From Esteya vermicola (Eukaryota > Ascomycota > Sordariomycetes > Ophiostomatales > Ophiostomataceae), in NCBI GenBank assembly GCA_002778215.1, contig PCDM01000007.1, forward strand, positions 1,860,001-1,924,000: a DNA stretch of 64,000 nucleotides, written 5' to 3'. Below, piece by piece: positions 54,815 to 64,000 of the stretch. The position numbers and the translations under genes were made by a program. The first letter of the stretch is position 1. The number at the start of each line of letters is the position of its first letter. The notes beneath the pieces are model-generated. The model saw only the letters and a list, made by a program, of their open reading frames with translations, did no database searches and had not been told where the DNA came from.

Positions 54815-55850
54815 GGTGGCACGTTGGCAGTGCGGTCGAGGTATTTGCAGACGAGTGAGACGAATCTTTTCGTCATCCGGATTTAGTATTGTCTGATGAG
54901 TCATCATCGTCACTTCGTCACTTCGTCACATCTCTGCTCTTCACCATCACAAGACGAGACATTTTCATCACAAAACTGCCATTTCAAAAGTCCATCTAGC
55001 ATAAACGTGTTCAATTTTTTTTCTCCTTTTACTTTGTGGCCTGCACAGCTATTGGAGTCTGCGTACAACACTGACAATGTGCGATGTAAGGAAACGGAAG
55101 ACAATAAAAAAGGTAGCGAAAAAAAAGGTGAAAAAAAAGAGTCAAGGGGAAAGCAGAAAAAGCAAAACTAAAATGGCTGTAAGTAGGCACTGACATGCTG
55201 CTCTCGCTCGAGAAGCCAGCAGAGAAGCCCGTCAACGATAAGAGATGGAAGGAGAGAAGAGAAGAGAAGTAAGAGGAAGGAGAGAAGGAGAGACAAGAGA
55301 GAGAAATAAAAGAAAAATGAGAAGAGAAAATGAAGTGAACAAGTCCTGCTTTCTTCCGCTTGATAGCATCCACGCTGTGCCGGTGTATGGGACATCAGTC
55401 ACCTCCCCTCCAAAACAGAACCCAATGCTCCCTCTTTTTTAATCTCGACAATTTGAGACCACTTTTTTTCATCTGGACCAAGACCTGAGCAGAGAAAATG
55501 AAGCAAAAAAAAAAAAAACAGACGCAAAAGTAAACAAAAACACAGAGACAAACACTCCATCTTACCCTCGGGTTACAGGCTGTTGATACAGGAACAGACA
55601 GTAGACAGTCCAACAAAACCGCGAATGCTACAAACTCCCATTTTTCGCTTCCCATACCAAAAAAAGAAATCAAAATCAAAATCAGACTGCCGTCCGGCCG
55701 TCTCTCCGTCTTGTCAAAGTGAGAGACGGCCAACAAGCAGAAACATGTTCGGACAAACACAAAACATGCGTCTGAACAAATGTGTCATCAGTCATAGAGC
55801 ATTTGGCAGTCGCCAGTGATCAAAAGAACAAAAACAAGAGAAGAGACAGA
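54815..55850. other. Intergenic, AT-rich
   Basis: Promoter of DPH6 plus the 3' side of the Msn2/4-like gene. Simple A-rich, GA-rich tracts at 55120-55170 and 55240-55330. No gene. Confidence 0.5.
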
Positions 55851-57783
55851 TTACTCTGCCCGCTTCCGCTTCTTCTTGCCGTCGCTGCCGTCGTCGGACC
55901 CCTCGCTTGCGCTGCCCGGGATCTCAGCAGCCACCTGGAAGAGGACTTGGCCCATGTTCGAGTAGTCGTCGCCCATGGAGACGGCGTGCTGGGCAAACAT
56001 GGGGTGGCCAGGATAGGAGCCCGTGGCGGCCGCGACGATGTCCGGGTCGTCATAGAGGTTCATGACAAACGCGCCGGCGCCGTGAGTGCGGGCATGCTGG
56101 GCGAGGTTGTCGGACCGCGAAAACTTCTTGCCGCACTCGTGGCAACTAAACGGCTTCTCCTGGGTGTGGAGAGACCGGTAGTGGCGCTTGAGGTGCTCCT
56201 GGCGACGGAAGCGGCGGTTGCAGAGATCACAGGCGAAGATCTTGGACGGGTCTTCCGTCAGGGACTGCTTCCGGCCGCGACGGTTCGTCGAGGTGGGAGC
56301 GCCCGACTTGCCCTCGCCCGACGTGTTCTCGGGGCTGGCCGAGCCAGCGGACTGCGTGCCATTCTCAGAGTCGCTCGGGTGGTCGGCGCCCGAGGTCGGG
56401 GCAGCGCTGCTCTGGCCCTGGCTGCCCGAAGGCTCGCCAGCGGCCATGACCATGTTGACGCTGAGAGCAGCGTCCGAGACGGTGCGCTGACGCTTGCTGG
56501 CAGGCAGGTCTGTGGGCAGCGATGAGGACTCCCAGGTGTCAAAGAACTGGTCGCAGTTGAACTCTGAGCTGGAGGAGAGCGACGAGCTGGACCGAGAGCG
56601 GCTGGTCATGTCCAACGGGACAGAAGGCAGGCCAGACAGCTCGACGGAGCCGAGGTTGACGAGGCCGTTGACAAAGTCGTCTTCCGAGTCGATCTCGGGA
56701 AAGTCGTCCAGCGAGGGCAGGCCGTGAATGGACTGATCAAAGTCGGCGCCTGACAGGTTGACCGAATGAATGTCTGCAGCGGCCGTCTTGTAGTCCTCCT
56801 CGATGTCGCAGAGAGCCAGGACAGAGGTCTCGGGCTGCACGTCGTCCTCGACGAGGCTGACGGTGAGATTGCGAGGATCGCAGAAATCGTTGTCCTGCTC
56901 CGACGCGATGGACCGCGGGTAGGGCGAAGGCGACGGAGAGAGAGAGGGGCAGGCAGAGGCAGAGAGCAGTTCGTGGTTGGGAGCAGCCTCAGTCTTGACG
57001 GGAAGGCAGTGCTGCTGGGCGTTGATAAAGACTAGTTGTGGTGTTAGCTGTTGAGAAGTGACTGGTTTTTTTTGATGAAAATTCAGGGGGGCATGAAATT
57101 CGGTGAATTTCTGAAAATGTGCGCTAAATACAGTGCTGCCCTGCTGTCGTGCAGCCCCCATATCGTTTGCTGTCGTAGGACAGCCCCGCAACGGGAAAAC
57201 AATTTTGACGGGAGAACGAAAAGATGGAAGAAAAAAAAAGCTTACCAGGCGTGAGAGGGGGTGACGTGCAGCTGGCCCAGCCGGCGAGTGAGAGGTTGTC
57301 GGGCATCTCGACGCAGGGCTCCTTGACGCGAAAGCTCTCGAGGCCCGAGAACATGGGGTTGAGAGGGGTCGCGAGCATGTCGCAGCTGCCAGAGCTGCCG
57401 GGGCTGCCCATGGTGCTGCTGGAGGTGCTGGACAGCGGCGGCGTGGACGGGTAGCGCGAGGCGTCCATGTCGCGGAGCTCCGTCTCGAGCAGAATGGCCG
57501 GCTTGTTCACGAGGCCGTGGACGAGCGCAGGCATGGGCGTTGGGGGCGACGAGAGGGGCGTGAGGCTGGACATGTTGGAGGGCACGCTGGTGAGGGACCG
57601 GAGGACCTGGGCCGGCTGCTGGGAGCAGGAGGAGCCGGGCCGGGAGTAGATGGGCGTGGAAGGCAGCGTGGGCACCATGGCATAGGGCATCTGCTGGGAC
57701 ATGTACTGGCCGGCTGAGACGGCGTTGGGGTCGTGGCTGTAGCAGAAGTAGCCGGCCGGGGCGGAGGAGACGATGGATTCCAT
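55851..57783 (-). CDS. seb1: C2H2 stress-response transcription factor, Msn2/4-Seb1 type
   Basis: 572 aa, exons 57783-57246 and 57031-55851. The intron is 214 nt, the longest in the window (GTAAGC, GCTAACACC branch, ACTAG). Two adjacent C2H2 fingers start near Cys447: FACDLCNRRFRRQEHLKRH and FSCHECGKKFSRSDNLAQH, the Msn2/4-type pair that binds the CCCCT stress element in yeast. The N-terminal half has family blocks YPSTPPLS, MLATPLNPMFSGLES and NKPAILLETEL. Acidic serine-rich regions and a basic tail (KKKRKR, likely nuclear import) follow. It acts in the nucleus in osmotic and general stress responses by family knowledge. The leader upstream is long and purine-rich. Confidence 0.9.
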
Positions 57784-60700
57784 TGTGTGGGTGGATTAGA
57801 GATCGTCTGTCTGTTAGTGAGGACTCATGAGAGGACGGATGAGAGACGAGAGAGAAGAGGGTGAAAGGAGATGAGAGGGAATAGCACTCACTAGGCTGTG
57901 TGAATCGAGTGCAGTATTTAGATATTAAGGGCGCAAGAGGGGATGCAGTATGGCTAGTTGTACAGAGACGGCGAGGGCCAAAGGATGGTGAGGTGAAGGA
58001 GTGGACGTCAGTTCCGAGTCTGAAGTAGCGGCGAGGCTTTTCAGTAGAAGCTGTCTAGAAAAGGAAAGTTCGATGGTCGTGGATGCCGTTGAACATACGA
58101 TGCCTCGGCTGATCGCTACTTCCTTAGAGTGACATGTAGGGGCGAAGCGTGACAAGTCAGATATGTCAGAGATGTGAAAGATGAGAGGCAAGTAGAAAAG
58201 TGTAGACGTCGAAAGGTGAGCAGGCTGATAAAGGAAGGTCAGGAACTCAGGAACAGGTCCAAGAGTGCTCAAAGAGAAGTGAAAAAAGTGTAATAATGTA
58301 TAGACAGAAGAGGAGGTGAAGAGAAAAAGCACAAGACAAAAAACACTGCTGAATGTCAGAAAAAAACGGATCAAAACGACCGTGAGGGAGGGGGTGATGG
58401 GATGAAGAGCAGAAAAAAGAGGCAGGAAAGGAACGCGAGAAGGGGACGGGGGTGAAGGAGGGCCATGGAGGATAAGTACTTTGAGACGAAGATGGTGAAG
58501 AATCAGAGGCAACGCAACAAGGCATGTCCAGAGGTACGAGCGAGAGCGTACCCTCTCTCTCTCTCTCTGTACTCTGTACACCCACACCCACCTCTCCCCC
58601 ATCCACATCCATATCCACATCCACACCCAGCAGGAGAACCCACACCTCTGATCAACGAGGAAGATCCATTTTCACACAATTAATTCAACAGGTAAAATCA
58701 TAAAATCCGTCCAAGAAATAAATGAGATAAAATCGAAAACGAGCAAGGATGTCTGATAGTACAAGGTACTATGTACTGCGTAGAGGTGGAGTGGGTCGAG
58801 AGGCAAGAAAGCAGGACGAGAGAGAGACCAAGAGAGACCCAGAGAGGAGACCGCCAGAGGACGGTTGGAAGATGACCCACTCGACGCCGTCGTGGGTTGG
58901 ACTGGAGCGGGACCGTCCACACGAACAAGTACGAGTACGCCGTAGTCCCTTGTACTATGTAGGAGTACTCGTATACTCGCACAAGCAAGATGTCAGCTTT
59001 TTTGGTGCGCCATGGTGCGACATGGGGAAAGGTGTGCGAGTACGAGAAGAGAGAGAGAGGGTGTGAACATAGGGACAGAGTTTTGGGACCCCCTGTCTGT
59101 TTTTGACTCTTTCCCGCCGTCTCTCAGTCTCCTCTCTCTTCTCTTTTCCTCTTTTCCTCTTTTCCTCTCTGCCTATCCTCTTCCTCTCATCCTCTCGGTG
59201 TCCACTGGGGCAGCTGCATACGGAGTAAGCAGCGTCTAGCCGATAGTGTCATGGCTGAGTGCTGAGTGCTTGCAGCTTGCTCTTTTGATTTATTTTTGAT
59301 TTATTTTTCGTCTTTTCTTCCTTCTTTGATTCTGGCTGTATCTACTGCATGTATTTTCTGGCTTGCACGTCCGTACTACTCGTAGCTCTTGGTGCCCTCC
59401 CACTACTGTGTGCGTGCATGAATGGTCTTGTCTGGGAGGCGCAGCGAAATAATAAAAATAAAATAAAGTGTTGCGAGTTGTACCACCCTCGTTCCAGTTC
59501 TAAATATGGCAATATGGCAAGTCTGCACCACTCGTACGCAGACGGCATGAGCTCTGCATGAGATGCGCAAGACGACTCGTACGCGGTGATGAGCAGCATT
59601 GTATGCTCATACCCCTACCGGTCACCACTCATACACTCGTACAAGGACTCTGAGCACAAAGAAGTCCTGTCATGAATGGATCAGCGGGACGGGGGAACCC
59701 GCGACTTTTTAGTCCACTCGACTCGTACAGGTACAGGTACACAGACACAGACACAGACTGAGAACACTGAGAGAACTGAACACAGCTTGCGCCCCGATCT
59801 TTTTATATCTCCACGAGTGTTTTTTTTTTTCCTTTTTTTCCTTTTTCGTTTTCGTTTTGCGCATAACGTGTGACTCCGAGTCGTAGCGTACGAGTACGTT
59901 TTTGTGTAGTACGTATATTCGCGTCGTTTTCTTTTTTTGTTTCTTTTTTCGTCTTCTTTTTTCGTCTTTTTCGACTTTTTCTTCCATCTCTCTTATTCGT
60001 TCCTTATCACAAAAATTTACAAGAGTGAGATGAATACGAGCTGGAAACAAGGCAAGCAAGTCATAGGACAGAGAGAGAAGAAAGAGGGTGGCATCGCGAT
60101 AAACGACGCTCTCGTATTTGCCAACCAGACGGCAGCAGACTGCAGCAGACTGCACCGGACTACCACCAGGCGGGAGGAGCAGGATTTCTGCTCAGCAATC
60201 ACGAACCAATGTGGTGTGCATGAGGCAGGCGCAGCGCAGGTCCCTCGCAGGCCCGTCTCTGATTGGCCAGGCTCAGCCGCCAGTGGGAGTAACAAGTTGC
60301 CAGTGCTTAACCACTCTCGTTTCGAATTTGCCACCGCCGCTACTGTGTCCAAGGTACCTACGTACGAGTACTCGTAGGCAGTCACCAGAAATAGTGAGAG
60401 GTCGCCCGCTAGCGGAGACGGCGATTGGCTCACTCCGTACGCAAGTGTGGAGTATGCCGTAGGCACATTGTACGTACTATGTACTTGTCTCGTGCTAGAT
60501 TCGGACTAGCGCTGTACTTATCGTACTGCACTACTGCGTACGAGCTGCACTGGTGCGACCAGTCGAGTGCATCCTGCAGGTACAAAGATGCCCATCTGTC
60601 CAGTCATACGAGCTGTGCCGATGAGAGGGCGGCTGGTCGAAACGTTTGTGCTGAATTCCAAGAGGTGGCGAGTGAGAGGAGGAAAGTGAAAATACAGGAT

Positions 60701-63700
60701 AGGAAACGGGAAAGAATGAGAAGAGATACTTTTAGAATGCATAAAAAAAGAATGAGAAAAGGCAAAAAAAAAAGGCAAAAAAAGAAAACCCGTTTTGCCA
60801 ATCAGAAACGATCTTCACCGACTTCCTGGTCTCGTGGGCGTACCTGTACAAGCCTCCCAACCACTAGAACAGCTGCTATTCTTGTACCAGTACTTTAGTG
60901 GAAGCGCAGGAGGAGAGTGAACACTTGTCCACTTCGCCCGACCACACCATCGGCGTTTGAGCACCGTCTTTTGGCTTGATAGGAAGGAGCCAAAGAGGTG
61001 CCAGTGCTAATACTGCTGCACAAGTACATTGTACTGTACTCGTACTATTCATTCTCTCGCTTGCCATATTACCGACTGCGGCAGTTGCAGGCTACTGGAT
61101 ACCTGTACCTGCGAGTCGTAGCAAAGTGCTATCCGGTAACCCTTGTACAGATACCCGAAAGTACCTTGTCGCAGTGGTGCCTGAGCAGTCGCTGTGCCTG
61201 CTTTTGGTGCTAAGAGGTACTAGCAGGTACTAGTACTGTCTGACAAGACGTCTGCGCTATCCCCGCTGGGACAGGTAGCCGGGCAGTTTAGCCAAGCGAA
61301 AAATGGACGCGTCTTTTCCAACGCGTCCAAGCACAGCGAGTGCGAGGATGAGGAGGACTGTGGATGACTGTGATGGCTACTACTCCGTACAGAGTACGTA
61401 TACGTACTCGTACAATGGACCATGGCGGATATGCACGAGCACGGCGAACAGGATGTCCTGTTAAGCCGGTGAACTCATAGTTGCATATCCGCTAGTAGCC
61501 AAAGTCTGCGCTGTTGCAGCCGAATTCAATAGTCTCGCTGAAAGTCGGTGAAGTGACGGAGTGAAAGGGCACTCATACGGAGTATGAAATATGAGCACTG
61601 GTAGATTCCAGAAGTCTTCCAATCCATTGGGAATGCGACTCTACAGGCCCTGCGATCACCAGTTTCTCATTATTCCGTAGCATTCCCTCATCGGTTTCAT
61701 GCAATCCCTTGCTGGTACAAACGGGTCTCGAGTCTGTGAGAGTACTCGTATGAGTACCTGTGAGAGTGAGAGCCCTGCTCCCCTGCATCCTGTACATAGT
61801 ATGGGTATCAGTCCAATAGGATGGCTTCACGGCACTTCCGCCTCGACCCCAGGAGATTAAGAGCTCGGTGCACTAAAAGTGGCCTCTTGTCACGGAACAG
61901 GCTCCCGGGATGAGAACTATGTAAAGAGTACATGCGAGTACGAGTAATCCGTACGAGTGCGAGTGCGAGTAGGTACAAGTATACGTGGTACAAATACGCC
62001 TCCTCGTATACTCCGTAATGGAAGAGCTCGGACTCTGTGCTACATTGTACGCCGCCCAACAACTGCGTACCAATATCAGGGACAAGGCAAATTACTCGTA
62101 GCGAGGCAGTGGATGCAGTGGAAACATGGTCCTGGAACAAGTCCTACGGCTACGGAGCTCCTAGATGAAGATGTTTTCTTTGCCACGAACTCGTGATTGT
62201 GAAGAAACCTGGGACCGAGGTGAGGCAAGGACGAGATGGCGACCCAAGACAATGTACAGTATGAGTACTCATAAACAGTACTACGAGTATGTACCGCCAG
62301 CCTCCCGAGTAGTGCCTCCCGAGCAGTACGTACTCGTACTCACCCAGACATTCATCTCCACATGCTGTTATTATGCATCAGGCATCCCAGCAGTCCGTTT
62401 GCCGGGCTATGCAAGTTTGATCTTCAAACGTTGACAACCAGATACCACGCAAGATAGAAACATTTTGTAGGCATCGGCTGCCAGGAAGCGGAGCTCATCA
62501 ATACGCAGTATACTATGTGCGAGCAGGCAGACCGTACACCGAGCAGGCAGTACGAGTACGTATTCTCTGATAAAAGTAAATATAGCTACTACGAGTATAT
62601 CCTTGTATCCTGCTTGGCTCATGCACTTATGAGCTTGCGGAGTCATCCGTCCTGGCGAGTACGAGTAACTCGTACGTACTCGAAGCCTGTTTAGCGGCAG
62701 GCTGCAAGCGGGTGACTGTTCAGACTTGGTGCCTGCACCGCTGCTCTGCATCTGCAAACCGTCTTGCGAGTTGTGCTCGTACGATGCATTGTATGCATAT
62801 CGATGCATGAGTACAACGTCCACCTCGATACCACCAAGAATAACGGTGAGTCTGTACAAACTCCGTACGGAGTAGTAGACAAGTACGAGAACGAGAACGA
62901 GTACTCGTATACACTCATACTGGAGCAGCTCGTCGGTGGCTACGGAGTACGGGTAGCTTTCGGGAACAGTTGCCAACCCGCGACCTAGGCTATTCTCTTA
63001 TCACGTTAGTGTACAGAGTACGAGATACGTACCATGTACCCTGTACGAGTACTCCGTACGTGTACTTGTTTCTCATTATACCACCGTCGTCCTCGTCTCC
63101 ATGACCAGTTAGTTGTCCTCGCGCAGGTACGAGTCCACTAGCGCAGGAACAGAACGTCCAGCCAGTCAGACGGCCTCTGGGCTTCCGCAGGTCCTTCTCG
63201 AAGGTTTCAAGCCGCGCCATTTTCTGACATTCTCCGTCTGCATGTACAAGTTACGAGACTCGTCTCTGTAACCTGTTTGAGTACCAGTACTACTTGCAAT
63301 GTATGAGTACGACGCTCTCTGCCTACATGTACGAGTACGAACAAGGTCGATACAGAGTCGATGCTACCTGCCCCATCAGACTTGGTGTCCTGGTGTCCAC
63401 CATGGTGAGAGAATAAAACACCCCCAATTTCCGGGTCGGGGCTAGCCAATCTCGCAGAGATTTCACCTGGGAACTATTCGTGCCACCAGGAGGAGGAGAC
63501 GATACTCCGTACGGAGCAGACGGTCTTGGCCGAGCTTCTGGTTACATGCTGGAAGACGCTACCTGCTTCTATTGTCCTTGTTGCAGTGGTTGTTGTGTGT
63601 GTGAACTCATGCGTCTCGAGTGGTGTGGAAGCTCGCACCCTTTTTACGAGTAAATTCCTCATAGTCAGAGGTCTGACCTTCTCAAGAGATCCTAGTGCCT

Positions 63701-64000
63701 CGTCACGACATTGCCACTGGCCATTTCGTCGTCCGAGATAACAGGCTCGGAGACCTGCGATGGAGAAACCCGCGATGGAGAGACGGATGATGGAAATGAA
63801 GACCATAATGAAGACCATGGAGAAGGCTGCGGAGTGATACGGAGTACGGATGTACTCGCACTCGTACAGGGTAGGTACTCACGCAGTACACTTTGTTTGG
63901 GTATAGATTCATCCTGCGTACCCGTAGACGATGGTCCGGCATCCCGGATCCCGGACGGGGAACCCGTAATAGCCATACAGGACAGGACAGGGTCCCTGAA
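57784..64000. other. 6.2-kb stretch without recognisable genes, rich in GTACGAGTAC/TACTCCGTA motifs
   Basis: The first kilobase is the long upstream region of the Msn2/4-like gene, with CT/CCACAT simple repeats at 58550-58630. From 58.9 kb to the right end I see no coding frame supported by motifs or codon character. Features seen: T-rich tracts at 59818-59855 and 59925-59990; short CAGGTACAGGTACA repeats near 59728; and some 25 copies of TACGAGTAC/GTACTCGTA-like words. Perfect palindromes CTCCGTACGGAG occur at 62861-62872 and 63505-63516. Confidence 0.5.

Overview
The window is nuclear DNA of a filamentous ascomycete (Pezizomycotina). The evidence is short spliceosomal introns (about 44-85 nt) with CTAAC/CTGAC-type branch sites, HET-domain genes, Zn2Cys6 regulators, GH7 cellulase-family enzymes, a DUF202 protein, a JEN1-type carboxylate carrier and an Msn2/4-Seb1-type zinc-finger factor. 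That factor and the general gene repertoire would fit a Sordariomycete, perhaps Hypocreales, but I cannot fix the species from sequence alone. No bacterial operons, tRNAs, rRNAs or CRISPR arrays were recognised.

Layout. 1-5.9 kb: the 5' part of a Zn2Cys6 regulator leaving the left edge, a divergent BAHD-type acyltransferase, and two convergent GH7 genes. 5.9-9 kb: a gene-free stretch with a 117-bp imperfect tandem repeat. 9-12.9 kb: the glutaminase subunit of PLP synthase (PDX2), an HbpS/UPF0303-like small protein and a JEN1-like transporter. 12.9-28 kb is the accessory-looking, lower-GC part. It is sparse in genes and holds strong hairpins, a poly-C run, an APH-fold kinase, two HET-domain genes, relics of a SNF2-type helicase and of a P-loop NTPase, and a gene whose spliced product reads as an MNT nucleotidyltransferase fused to a HepT/HEPN-like region. 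28-58 kb is dense, GC-rich and ordinary in texture. It contains a sugar transporter, a Zn2Cys6 regulator and an SDR dehydrogenase side by side; an AAA ATPase divergent from a DUF7708-like protein; a 7-TM rhodopsin-domain protein; an aromatic-type aminotransferase, Zn2Cys6 regulator and TPP-dependent 2-oxo-acid decarboxylase side by side; a DUF202 protein; a third GH7 gene; DPH6; and the Msn2/4-like factor. 58-64 kb has no gene I can support and is saturated with GTACGAGTAC/TACTCCGTA-type short motifs.

How the genes may work together (inference). Two local groupings look functional: transporter-regulator-SDR (28.0-33.9 kb) for uptake and oxidation/reduction of a sugar or polyol, and aminotransferase-regulator-decarboxylase (42.6-49.0 kb), which is the first two steps of the Ehrlich pathway with a candidate local regulator. 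The three GH7 enzymes are secreted, single-domain and endoglucanase-I-like, with intact catalytic triads and one shared intron position. They are a local paralog family rather than a cluster with other plant-wall enzymes. Two introns in the window, in the left-edge regulator and in the second HET gene, are best explained as GC-AG introns. All exon joins given here were worked out by hand from frame, splice consensus and family similarity, with no transcript evidence.
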